Shown in pieces: positions 16,534-24,183 of a stretch of DNA of 45,199 nt (within the stretch, counting starts at the first letter, position 1; each line of letters begins with the position of its first letter). Source of the DNA: Proteobacteria bacterium UBA7447 (GTDB lineage: Bacteria; Pseudomonadota; Gammaproteobacteria; Arenicellales; UBA868); assembly GCA_002477475.1 (NCBI GenBank), contig DLPX01000069.1:1200-46398 (forward strand), read 5' to 3'. The position numbers and the translations under genes are program-made. The notes beneath the pieces are model-generated. The model was not told where the DNA came from, did no database searches, and saw only the letters and a list, made by a program, of their open reading frames with translations.

Positions 16534-17748
16534 ATGCCGTGGAATCAGTCGGGATCCAATGATCGGGATCCCTGGGGTCAGGGGAACGGCCAAAATGGGC
16601 CGCCGGATCTCGATGAGGTGATTCGGGATCTTCAGAAGAAATTTGGCGGCCTGTTTGGAGGCGGTTCCGGACGCAAGGGAGGAGGCAAACTGCCATCCTT
16701 CAGTTCCAAAGCCATGGGACCGATCGCCATCATCCTGGTTGGGCTCTATTTGGCGTCTGGGTTTTATGTGGTCGAACAGGGCCAGCAAGCCGTTGAGCTG
16801 CGTTTTGGCGCGTATAAAACCATCAAGGATGCCGGTTTGAGATGGCATATGCCTTACCCCGTAGAGTCGGTGGAGATCGTCAACGTTCAGCAGATAAGGA
16901 CGGTTGAGGTAGGTTACCGGACCAACACACGGTCGAATCAGGTTGCCGGCGTCCCTCGTGAAGCCCTGATGCTGACCGCCGATGAGAACATCATCGATAT
17001 TCACTTTGCGGTTCAGTACGACATTAAAGATCCCCGAGAGTTGCTTTTTAACGTTGCCGAGGCACAGGACCTTGTTGTTCGTGGGGCGACCGAAAGCGCT
17101 GTCAGGGAGATCGTCGGACGCAACTCGATGGACTTTGCCATTACGGGCGGTCGAGCGGAAATTGCGCAGGAAACCAAGACTCTGCTTCAGCAGATTCTGG
17201 ATCGGTACGATACGGGCTTCAACATCAAAGCCGTTGAGATGCAGAATGCCCAACCGCCCGCAGAGGTCAAAGCGGCTTTTGATGATGCGGTTAAAGCCCG
17301 CGAAGACGAAGAGCGGCTCAAAAATGAGGCTCAGGCCTACCAGAATGACATTATTCCGCGCGCCAGGGGCGCTGCTGCAAGGCTGGAGCAGGAAGCCGCC
17401 GCGTATCAAGCGACTGTCGTCGCGGCTGCACGTGGCCAGGCCTCTCGATTCATTCAGGTGTTGGACGAGTATTCCAAAGCGCCAGGCATCACCCGAGACC
17501 GACTTTACATTGACGCAATGGAAGAGGTGTATGGAAACTCTACGAAACTCGTGATCGATCAGAACAGTGGATCCAACAATGTCATGTATCTGCCGCTAGA
17601 TCAGCTGATTCGTCAGCGTAGTTCCAGTGCGCCAATGACCCAGTTTGACGGAACTTCGGGCGATACCGACTATAGTGGGGCCTTTGCCGACACCAACAGC
17701 AACACGCGGCAAGAACGTTCCAGCCGTCTCAGGAGCCTGACACAATGA
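16534..17748 (+). CDS. hflK: FtsH protease modulator HflK
   Basis: This 404-residue SPFH/prohibitin-family membrane protein forms a cage with HflC around the FtsH protease. It starts MPWNQSGSNDRDPWG, like E. coli HflK. A Gly-rich cytoplasmic segment follows, then one transmembrane helix (about residues 65-85) and the SPFH domain (QQAVELRFGAYKTI onwards). A long coiled coil rich in Ala, Glu and Arg completes the core, followed by a Ser/Thr-rich tail. The ATG at 16534 has AGGGAG 7 bases upstream; the reading from 16477 adds unrelated residues. It overlaps hflC by 4 bases. Confidence 0.95.
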   Translation: MPWNQSGSNDRDPWGQGNGQNGPPDLDEVIRDLQKKFGGLFGGGSGRKGGGKLPSFSSKAMGPIAIILVGLYLASGFYVVEQGQQAVELRFGAYKTIKDAGLRWHMPYPVESVEIVNVQQIRTVEVGYRTNTRSNQVAGVPREALMLTADENIIDIHFAVQYDIKDPRELLFNVAEAQDLVVRGATESAVREIVGRNSMDFAITGGRAEIAQETKTLLQQILDRYDTGFNIKAVEMQNAQPPAEVKAAFDDAVKAREDEERLKNEAQAYQNDIIPRARGAAARLEQEAAAYQATVVAAARGQASRFIQVLDEYSKAPGITRDRLYIDAMEEVYGNSTKLVIDQNSGSNNVMYLPLDQLIRQRSSSAPMTQFDGTSGDTDYSGAFADTNSNTRQERSSRLRSLTQ

Positions 17749-18632
17749 GCGGCAAGAATATGATGTGGATCATCCTGGCGGTGATTGCGGTCACAGTAGG
17801 TTCCTCAGCTGTGTATTACGTCGACGAGCGGGAAAAAGCGATCGTATTCCAGTTTGGTGAGATCGTTCGGTCTAACGACAGCCCTGGGCTTCATTTCAAA
17901 GCGCCGTTGATTAACAACGTCAAGTACTTTGATGCGCGGGTTCAGACGATGGATTCCGATCCGGAGTTGTATCTGACCAGGGAAAAGAAAAACCTCGTGG
18001 TCGATTCCTTTGTGAAGTGGAGAATCACGAACGCGGCCAATTACTACACTCGACTAGGCGGTCTGGCGAGCAACGCTCGAAATCGCCTTGCGCAGAGGGT
18101 GAATGACGCCTTGCGTAGCGAATTCGGTAACCGTTCTGTTCAGCAGGTCATATCCGGTGATCGGGTAGAGATCATGGACGTGGTGCGTGAACTCACAAAT
18201 GAAGAGACGGCATCATTGGGGATCGAAGTCCTTGATGTCCGGCTAAAGCGGGTTGACCTCGATCCAGACATCAGCGAGCGTGTTTACCAGCGAATGGAAG
18301 CCGAACGTTCCCGTGTGGCAAAAGACCTCAGAGCGAGAGGCGCCGAGGCGGCCGAACGCATCCGAGCAGATGCAGACCGTGAGCGGGCAATTATCCTAGC
18401 GGAGGCCGAGCAAAAAGCACAGGAGGTCAAGGGTCAGGGAGATGCCCTGGCCACGGCGATCTACGCAGACGCTTTTGAACGTGATCGGGAGTTCTATCGG
18501 ATGTATCGTAGTCTTAACGCTTACAGAAATACTTTTGCCACTCCGGACAATTTGCTTGTGATTGAGCCCGACTCCGAATTTTTCCGGTACTTCAATCAGG
18601 CATTGCCGGAATCAGTCGAGCCTACCAACTAA
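17745..18632 (+). CDS. hflC: FtsH protease modulator HflC
   Basis: The 295-residue partner of HflK has a single N-terminal membrane segment (WIILAVIAVTVGSSAVYYV). The SPFH domain begins at ERE-KAIVFQFGEIV and includes SFVKWRI and the NRSVQQVISGDR segment. A helical region runs through MEAERSRVAKDLRARGAE and ADRERAIILAEAEQKAQEV. Length is close to that of E. coli HflC (334), slightly short. The ATG overlaps the hflK TGA as ATGA. HflKC regulates membrane-protein degradation by FtsH. Confidence 0.95.
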   Translation: MSGKNMMWIILAVIAVTVGSSAVYYVDEREKAIVFQFGEIVRSNDSPGLHFKAPLINNVKYFDARVQTMDSDPELYLTREKKNLVVDSFVKWRITNAANYYTRLGGLASNARNRLAQRVNDALRSEFGNRSVQQVISGDRVEIMDVVRELTNEETASLGIEVLDVRLKRVDLDPDISERVYQRMEAERSRVAKDLRARGAEAAERIRADADRERAIILAEAEQKAQEVKGQGDALATAIYADAFERDREFYRMYRSLNAYRNTFATPDNLLVIEPDSEFFRYFNQALPESVEPTN

Positions 18633-18640
18633 TCGAGCCG

Positions 18641-18832
18641 GTGGAATGGCGCGACCTCTTCGCGGCGCTCTCGCTGGTGTTGATATTGGAAGGGCTGATC
18701 CCGTTCGTGACACCTTCCCGGTATCGTCGACTGGTGGAACGACTTGGCGCTACGTCATCCGCGCATCTGCGGTTCGGTGGACTCATCATGATGGCCGTGG
18801 GCTTGGCGATGCTGTATTTGATTCGGCGTTAG
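18641..18832 (+). CDS. DUF2065 small membrane protein (YjeT-like)
   Basis: This 63-residue protein has two hydrophobic segments: LFAALSLVLILEGLIPFV (about residues 6-23), then a basic loop RYRRLVERL, and LIMMAVGLAMLYLI (about 48-61). It matches E. coli YjeT (DUF2065) in size, in the L-x-L-V-L-x-L-E-G-L-x-P motif and in position between hflC and purA. The start is a GTG 8 bases after the hflC stop, with a poor Shine-Dalgarno, so expression may depend on coupling. The function of the family is unknown. Confidence 0.88.
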   Translation: MEWRDLFAALSLVLILEGLIPFVTPSRYRRLVERLGATSSAHLRFGGLIMMAVGLAMLYLIRR

Positions 18833-18913
18833 CACGAGAACCAATGGACTTTTGGTGCATAAGACGCAGACTAGCGGCTTTGAAAATCTTTTTAGGGCTA
18901 GCGAGCTGATTTA

Positions 18914-20209
18914 ATGTCCAAGAACGTAGTTGTCCTAGGTATCCAATGGGGAGATGAAGGTAAGGGCAAGATCGTCGATCTACTGACTGACCGCTGCAGG
19001 GCGGTTGTCAGATTTCAGGGGGGGCATAACGCAGGCCACACTCTTGTTATTGACGGTGAAAAAACGGTACTTCACTTGGTGCCGTCCGGAATCCTTCGAC
19101 CACAGGTTCAGTGCATGATCGGCAACGGGGTGGTGGTTGCCCCTGATGCGCTGATTAAGGAGCTCGAGGCTTTAGAGCAGGCAGGCGAGTCGCCCCGAAG
19201 GCGACTGACGATTAGTCCGAATTGTCCCGTGATTCTCCCAAGTCACGTCGCTCTCGATCAGGCAAGAGAACGGGCCCGGGGCAGCAAGGCCATCGGGACA
19301 ACCGGCAGGGGGATTGGGCCTGCCTACGAGGACAAGGTTGCCCGCCGGGGCATCCGCATTGGCGAGTTGTCTGAGCCTGAACTTTGCAAAGAACGTATCC
19401 AAGAGCTTCTCGACTATCACAATTTTTTGCTTGAGCGCCGGTTCGGCGAGCCTGCGACTGACCCCGAATCGGTTTTTGAGGCGGTTGAGCGATGGGCGAG
19501 CGAGATTCAGCCAATGCTCGGGGACGTTGTGACAGCCTTGGGGGCTATCGCCGGCGCTTCGGGTAATGTCTTGTTCGAGGGCGCTCAAGGCACCTTGCTC
19601 GATATCGACCAGGGCACCTATCCATTCGTAACCTCCTCGAATACGACAGCAGGGGCCGCTGCCTGCGGAAGTGGGGTGGGCCCACTGGTGTTTGATGACG
19701 TCGTCGGCGTTGTGAAAGCCTATACCACCCGAGTTGGGGGCGGACCGTTTCCCACTGAACTCCACGATGGGATCGGCGCAAGGTTGGCAGAACGGGGCCA
19801 TGAGTTTGGAGCGACCACGGGCCGACCGCGCCGATGTGGCTGGTTCGATGCGGTCTTGACTCAAAGAGCGTGCCAACTCAATAGTGTGAGCTCGCTTTGT
19901 GTGACAAAACTCGACGTTCTGGACGGAGTCTCTGAGTTGGCGATCTGTGTTGGGTATCGTCTGGGAGGAACCGTATTGGACGAACTGCCGTGGGATGCGA
20001 GAGCGCTGGAAAAGGTTGAGCCGGTGTATGAGACTTTGCCCGGTTGGCAGCAGAGCACAGAAGGAATACAGACCGTAAAAAAGTTGCCGGATAAGGCGAG
20101 ACGGTACCTTGACCGGTTGTCAGAACTGCTTCAGGTACCGGTCGAGATTATTTCGACGGGCCCGGATCGGAACGCGACAATGGTTCTGCGGGACCCTTTC
20201 GCACCATAA
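18914..20209 (+). CDS. purA: Adenylosuccinate synthetase
   Basis: The 431-residue enzyme condenses IMP and aspartate with GTP, the first step from IMP to AMP. The N-terminal signature GIQWGDEGKGKIVDLLTDR, the GGHNAGHT segment, FEGAQGTLLDIDQGTYPFVT and the TTGRPRRCGWFDAV motif are all present. Length equals that of E. coli (432). The ATG at 18914 has only a weak purine-rich stretch upstream. An 81-base gap separates it from the DUF2065 gene. The hflC-DUF2065-purA order matches that of E. coli. Confidence 0.97.
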   Translation: MSKNVVVLGIQWGDEGKGKIVDLLTDRCRAVVRFQGGHNAGHTLVIDGEKTVLHLVPSGILRPQVQCMIGNGVVVAPDALIKELEALEQAGESPRRRLTISPNCPVILPSHVALDQARERARGSKAIGTTGRGIGPAYEDKVARRGIRIGELSEPELCKERIQELLDYHNFLLERRFGEPATDPESVFEAVERWASEIQPMLGDVVTALGAIAGASGNVLFEGAQGTLLDIDQGTYPFVTSSNTTAGAAACGSGVGPLVFDDVVGVVKAYTTRVGGGPFPTELHDGIGARLAERGHEFGATTGRPRRCGWFDAVLTQRACQLNSVSSLCVTKLDVLDGVSELAICVGYRLGGTVLDELPWDARALEKVEPVYETLPGWQQSTEGIQTVKKLPDKARRYLDRLSELLQVPVEIISTGPDRNATMVLRDPFAP

Positions 20210-20218
20210 GGGGCAATT

Positions 20219-20249
20219 GAAAAGGCGATAGTGCCACGGCCCTGTCGCC
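20219..20249 (-). terminator. Probable terminator of tRNA-Leu
   Basis: On the minus strand GGCGACAG (20249-20242) pairs with CTATCGCC (20231-20224) with one mismatch, followed by TTTTC (20223-20219). It lies 23 bases downstream of the tRNA-Leu CCA end. On the plus strand the same hairpin follows the purA stop without a T-run, so it may also slow purA read-through. Confidence 0.45.
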
Positions 20250-20272
20250 GTCTGGCGTGATTTAAACATTTT

Positions 20273-20359
20273 TGGTACCGAGGAGAGGACTTGAACCTCC
20301 ACGGGGTTACCCCCACTAGCACCTGAAGCTAGCGCGTCTACCAATTCCGCCACCTCGGC
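20273..20359 (-). tRNA. tRNA-Leu(CAG)
   Basis: The minus strand gives an 87-base class II tRNA with acceptor GCCGAGG. The anticodon stem CTAGC/GCTAG encloses the loop TTCAGGT, so the anticodon is CAG. The long variable arm, T loop TTCAAGT, A73 and an encoded CCA (20275-20273) all fit leucine. The first pair is a G1-U72 wobble rather than G-C. The body strongly resembles E. coli tRNA-Leu(CAG), for example GGTGGCGGAATTGGTAGACG in the D region. It lies antisense in the purA-rnr gap. Confidence 0.96.
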
Positions 20360-20404
20360 AAAAACATCTGATGACCGGTAAGAGCATTCCGATCAGGGGC
20401 GCGA

Positions 20405-20433
20405 ACATTAACGACTGAATAGGGGGTTGTCAA
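20405..20433 (-). promoter_or_regulatory. tRNA-Leu promoter (overlaps the rnr ribosome-binding site)
   Basis: On the minus strand a perfect TTGACA (20433-20428) is followed after 17 bases by TAATGT (20410-20405). The bases after that are GC-rich (GCGCCCC), as expected for a stringently controlled stable-RNA promoter. The tRNA 5' end is about 40 bases downstream of the predicted start. The -35 fills the space between the rnr Shine-Dalgarno (20421-20426) and its TTG (20434) on the other strand. Confidence 0.55.
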
Positions 20434-22137
20434 TTGTGTCCAAAGGACGACGACTCTTGCCTCCCTTCGGATCTGAAACAAGCATTGAAATACTCTGAAA
20501 AACCAAACGAGCAATCGGCTCGAGCAATTTCCCAGTTCCGGGAAACCCTGCTCGCCCGTTATGAGATCGAATCGGATTGGCCTGTCGAGGTCGTTGAGGA
20601 GTTGACTCAGATTGGGGAAGAGTTGCCCGGATCGAAGAACGCTTCGGTGCTGAACCTCACACACCTTACGTTTGTCACTATCGACGGAGAGGATGCAAAG
20701 GACTTTGACGATGCTGTTTTTTGTGAACAGGCCGGCATTGAATTTCATCTCGATGTTGCAATCGCGGATGTCTCTCGGTGGGTGGAGCCTGGTGGAGCAG
20801 TTGACCGGGAGGCGAGCAAACGCGGGAACTCGGTTTACCTTCCCGGTTATGTAGTTCCCATGCTCCCGGAGTTGTTGTCGAACGACTTGTGTTCGTTAAG
20901 AGCGGGAGAACCTCGGCAGGTACTGGTCTGCCGAATGAGAATAAATTCACAAGGAGTGATTCTGGGCCATGAGTTCGTTGAAGCCGAGATCGTTTCCGCT
21001 GCGCGACTGACGTACGAAGCGGCTTCTGAATTTCTGACAAAACAGAAAGATGATTCGGTGCCGAGTTTCACACCCGAGGTTGAGAAGAACCTGCTTGCGC
21101 TTTCGGTGGTCAGTGAGTTGCTCTTTGCACGGCGGATGCGCGAGGGAAGCCTGCATCTCGTTTTCCCCGAGACCGTCGCTTCATTTAGCCCGCAGGGGTT
21201 TGTTCAGGAACTCTCTTCAAGGCCGCGCCTGCAAGCGGCCTGCTTAATTGAGGAATGCATGCTGGCCGCGAACGTCTGCGCGGCACAGAGGCTCGATACC
21301 TGGTTTCAGTCCGCAATGTATCGATGCCACGACACCCCCGAACCTGATGGCCTAAGGGCCCTGAGAGATGTCTTTAGCCTTTATGGCTTCAAAATTAAAC
21401 TTTCAGGCGATTTGGTAGGGTCGACGCTTAATGATGCTCTCAAATCCGTTCCGGGGGATCACCCGGCATCGATGTCCCTCCAGATGTTGGTCTTGCGATC
21501 GATGAAGCAGGCTTACTATTCTCGGGCCCTAGGCAGGCACTTTGGCCTCGGATTTTCTGCCTATACTCATTTCACATCGCCTATCCGGCGCTATCCAGAC
21601 CTGATCGCCCATCGGATGCTCAAGGAAACCCTAGGTTATCCCGCATCCGGCGGCGCAAGGTTCGACGATTCTGAGTTGTCGTTTCTCGCAGAGCACTGCT
21701 CGGTAACCGAAAGGGCAGCTGAAGCGGCTGAACGGGAGATGATGGCATGGTTGAAGACTGAGTTTATGACGAAATTTATGGGAGAAGAGTTCTCCGGCAC
21801 TGTTAGTGGCGTCACTGCTTTTGGAGTCTTTATTACCTTGCAGACCTTCCCCGTCGATGGCCTTGTTCATATTTCAGATCTAGGGGGTGATTATTTCGAA
21901 TTTGATGAACGTTTTATGACCTTGACCGGCCGTCGGTCCGGAAGGACCTTACGGCTCGGGGACCTCCTGACCGTCAGGGTCGCCGCAGCGAACCTTCAAG
22001 AAGGGAAGATTAGTTTTTTGCCGGCGCAGATTCGGATGCCACGCAACAAGATGAGCCGAGGGAGAAAATTAAGCAGGGCGAGTGCGAAAAAGCGCGGTCT
22101 AAGGCGGCCCTGTGAGGGGAGGCGCAACCGTCGATGA
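20434..22137 (+). CDS. rnr: RNase R-type exoribonuclease lacking the N-terminal domains
   Basis: This 567-residue RNase II/R-family 3'-5' hydrolytic exoribonuclease aligns with E. coli RNase R (813) only from the linker before the RNB domain. The catalytic segment VTIDGEDAKDFDDAV is at residues 81-95, HFTSPIRRYPDL is further on, an S1 domain (FSGTVSGVTAFGVFI) lies near 455-530, and a basic Lys/Arg tail of about 33 residues ends it. The HTH and both cold-shock domains are missing. The start is TTG 20434 with AGGGGG 7 bases upstream, and an in-frame TGA at 20416 excludes any extension. The body is intact, so the short form looks genuine. Position before rlmB favours RNase R over RNase II. Confidence 0.92.
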   Translation: MCPKDDDSCLPSDLKQALKYSEKPNEQSARAISQFRETLLARYEIESDWPVEVVEELTQIGEELPGSKNASVLNLTHLTFVTIDGEDAKDFDDAVFCEQAGIEFHLDVAIADVSRWVEPGGAVDREASKRGNSVYLPGYVVPMLPELLSNDLCSLRAGEPRQVLVCRMRINSQGVILGHEFVEAEIVSAARLTYEAASEFLTKQKDDSVPSFTPEVEKNLLALSVVSELLFARRMREGSLHLVFPETVASFSPQGFVQELSSRPRLQAACLIEECMLAANVCAAQRLDTWFQSAMYRCHDTPEPDGLRALRDVFSLYGFKIKLSGDLVGSTLNDALKSVPGDHPASMSLQMLVLRSMKQAYYSRALGRHFGLGFSAYTHFTSPIRRYPDLIAHRMLKETLGYPASGGARFDDSELSFLAEHCSVTERAAEAAEREMMAWLKTEFMTKFMGEEFSGTVSGVTAFGVFITLQTFPVDGLVHISDLGGDYFEFDERFMTLTGRRSGRTLRLGDLLTVRVAAANLQEGKISFLPAQIRMPRNKMSRGRKLSRASAKKRGLRRPCEGRRNRR

Positions 22138-22889
22138 CAGAACGGACTCACACACTCTGCGGCTTTCACGCTGTGGAAACAGGATTACGGTCTGATCCGG
22201 TTCAGATTGCGGAAATCATTCACGACACCGCTAGAACAGATCAACGGATTTCTCGATTGCTGGCTCTCGCCAAATCGCGTGGGGTACGAGTCGTTCGAGG
22301 CCACGCTGCAATGTTGGATAGTCTTGCCGGGGAGGTTCGCCACCAGGGAATTGTGGGCCTTTTGCCCAGGACGCCGGCTTTGGGGCAGTCCGAACTTAAG
22401 GAATGGCTTGCGGGGATAACCGGACAGACATTGATCCTGATCTTGGATGGGTTGGAGGACCCCAGAAATGTTGGAGCCTGTATTCGGACGGGGGCCACGG
22501 CGGGTGCCGACGCCGTGATTCTGCCATCTCATACCGGGGCGGGCCTCACGCCGGCCGCGATGCGTGTGGCCGAAGGAGGAACCCATCGTCTAAAAATTTT
22601 CGAGGTGGGAAACTGGGGCCAGGTCCTTTTGATACTGAAAAGGGCTGGGATTTGGCTAATCGGCACCGGAGAGGAGGGCGACGCAAATGTATTTGATTTT
22701 GATCTTCGTGGCCCCGTGGCGCTGGTGGTCGGCTCTGAATCAACAGGGGTGCGACCCCTGACAAGAAAGCATTGCGACGCATTGATTCATATCCCGGCTG
22801 TAACGGATTTTTCGAGCCTGAATGTCTCCGTTGCGGCAGGTGTCGTCCTGTTCGAGGCGGTCCGGCAGCGGCGTTCGATACGCGCCTAG
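22134..22889 (+). CDS. rlmB: 23S rRNA (guanosine-2'-O-)-methyltransferase RlmB
   Basis: The 251-residue SPOUT methyltransferase modifies G2251 of the 23S P loop. The N-terminal substrate-binding domain begins CGFHAVETGLRSDP. The C-terminal knot has the three SpoU motifs: LDGLEDPRNVGACIRT, VVGSESTGVRPLT and IPAVTDFSSLNVSVAAG. Length matches E. coli RlmB (243). The ATG overlaps the rnr stop (ATGA), so the two genes are translationally coupled, as in the conserved rnr-rlmB pair. It converges on nth with a 39-base gap that shows no clear terminator. Confidence 0.94.
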   Translation: MTERTHTLCGFHAVETGLRSDPVQIAEIIHDTARTDQRISRLLALAKSRGVRVVRGHAAMLDSLAGEVRHQGIVGLLPRTPALGQSELKEWLAGITGQTLILILDGLEDPRNVGACIRTGATAGADAVILPSHTGAGLTPAAMRVAEGGTHRLKIFEVGNWGQVLLILKRAGIWLIGTGEEGDANVFDFDLRGPVALVVGSESTGVRPLTRKHCDALIHIPAVTDFSSLNVSVAAGVVLFEAVRQRRSIRA

Positions 22890-22928
22890 TTCGACCCGCC
22901 TTGCTTTAAGACCTTAATCCAAAGATCC

Positions 22929-23573
22929 CTAAGCTGTCTTCGAAGGCCACTGGCAAAGGTCGCTGAGCACGCAATGCCCGCAAAGCGGTGCGCGGGCCCG
23001 ACAGGTGTAGCGACCATGCAGAATGAGTAAATGGTGTGCATTCCGCAGGTAGCTCTTTGGCGTTGCCCGCAATAAAGCTTTTTCGACGGCCAGTACCGTT
23101 CGACCCTTAGCAAGACCCGTTCGGTTCGAAACCCGATAGATATGCGTATCGACAGCAATAGTGGGTTCTCCGAATGCTGTGTTGAGCACGACATTCGCGG
23201 TCTTTCGCCCCACACCGGGCAGCGCCTCAAGCGCCGCTCTGTCACGCGGGACCCGGCCTGAATAGTCTGCAAGCAAGATCGAACAGGTCTTTATGATGTT
23301 CTGCGCTTTTGTGTTGAAGAGCCCGATAGAGCGGATGTAGTGCTTAAGACCGGGAACGCCCAGGTCGTAAATCGCTCGAGGTGTCGCCGCGGCGCGAAAC
23401 AGGGGCCGAGTCGCTCGGTTGACTGAAACATCTGTTGCCTGTGCAGACAGAATTACCGCAACCAGGAGTTGAAAGCGTGTCCGATACCTGAGTTCAGTAA
23501 CGGGTTCAGGGATCGACTTCTGGAGTCGTGCAAAGAGTTCAGCGCGCTGTGTCTTTTTCACGACAGACAGCAT
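22929..23573 (-). CDS. nth: Endonuclease III
   Basis: This 214-residue DNA glycosylase/AP lyase removes oxidised pyrimidines. SAQATDVSVN, the helix-hairpin-helix LPGVGRKTANVVL with its catalytic Lys, and the catalytic Asp in VDTHIYRVSNR are present. The [4Fe-4S] motif C-x6-C-x2-C-x5-C is near the C terminus. Length matches E. coli (211). The start is uncertain: ATG 23573 follows GAGGGA too closely, GTG 23561 has better spacing, and TTG 23612 has no Shine-Dalgarno. All three overlap the 3' end of rsxB. nth also follows the rsx genes in E. coli. Confidence 0.94.
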   Translation of the reverse strand: MLSVVKKTQRAELFARLQKSIPEPVTELRYRTRFQLLVAVILSAQATDVSVNRATRPLFRAAATPRAIYDLGVPGLKHYIRSIGLFNTKAQNIIKTCSILLADYSGRVPRDRAALEALPGVGRKTANVVLNTAFGEPTIAVDTHIYRVSNRTGLAKGRTVLAVEKALLRATPKSYLRNAHHLLILHGRYTCRARAPLCGHCVLSDLCQWPSKTA

Positions 23574-24183
23574 TCCCTCGGATGTGGTCGCGTTTGCCTC
23601 GGGCGCGGGCAACGCTGTCGGCGATGGTTTTCTTCATCGCGAGACTGTTTCCCACTCGATGAGGCTTATCCGAGTTTCCTAAACGCTCCGCCCGTTGGCG
23701 AAAGTGGGCGCGATGATCAGGGGCCCGCGCGAGCAGTGACTCTTGAAACAGCGGGGAATCTTTTTCGCTCGTCTGACTGGGGTAGATGCAGTCCACGGGG
23801 CAGACGGGGAGACAAAGTTCACACCCGGTGCAGTCGAGAGATGAGACTGTATGCATGAGTTTGGCGGAACCGATAATGGCATCCACAGGACACGCCTTAA
23901 TGCAAAGCGTGCAACCGATACACTCCGATTCATCGATAATGACCGACTCGGGTAAGAGAAGGGTATCGTGGGCAGGGTCCAGGTGGCCATCGGTTCCGCC
24001 CGTCAGCCGATTCAGGTCATCGAGGACCCGCGACCCTCCCGGGTCGCATCGGTTCGCCCGGCACCGTCCGCGGGCGATCGCTTCGGCGAAATCGGCACAG
24101 GATGGGTAACCGCAGCGTTGGCACTGAAGCTGCGGCAGGAGTTCATCCAGCTCCGCCGCAACCTGTTCGACAGATTGCCTCAT
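23539..24183 (-). CDS. rsxB: Stand-alone RsxB/RnfB-type ferredoxin without membrane anchor
   Basis: The 214-residue protein has the RnfB iron-sulfur layout. A first cluster motif C-x2-C-x4-C-x16-C (residues 21-46, with CGYPSC and CDPGG) is followed by two ferredoxin motifs, CIGCTLCIKACP and CTGCELCLPVCP. The hydrophobic N-terminal anchor of RnfB is absent, so it is probably soluble. The C-terminal 70 residues are Arg/Lys-rich and unassigned. The other Rnf subunits (A, C, D, G, E) are not in the window. The ATG overlaps the aminotransferase stop (ATGA). Its electron partner is unknown; similar solo genes next to nth are recalled from other proteobacteria. Confidence 0.85.
   Translation of the reverse strand: MRQSVEQVAAELDELLPQLQCQRCGYPSCADFAEAIARGRCRANRCDPGGSRVLDDLNRLTGGTDGHLDPAHDTLLLPESVIIDESECIGCTLCIKACPVDAIIGSAKLMHTVSSLDCTGCELCLPVCPVDCIYPSQTSEKDSPLFQESLLARAPDHRAHFRQRAERLGNSDKPHRVGNSLAMKKTIADSVARARGKRDHIRGNAVCREKDTAR

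Noticed and set aside
16528..17409. 293-codon minus-strand frame opposite hflK
   Set aside because: Antisense to a clearly identified gene, with no family match; a codon-bias shadow.
19172..19876. 234-codon minus-strand frame opposite purA
   Set aside because: Antisense to conserved purA motifs, with no family match; a shadow.
20210..20433. Possibility that the N-terminal half of rnr is present in another frame upstream
   Set aside because: Only 224 bases are available, 87 of them are a tRNA, and none encodes an HTH or cold-shock domain.
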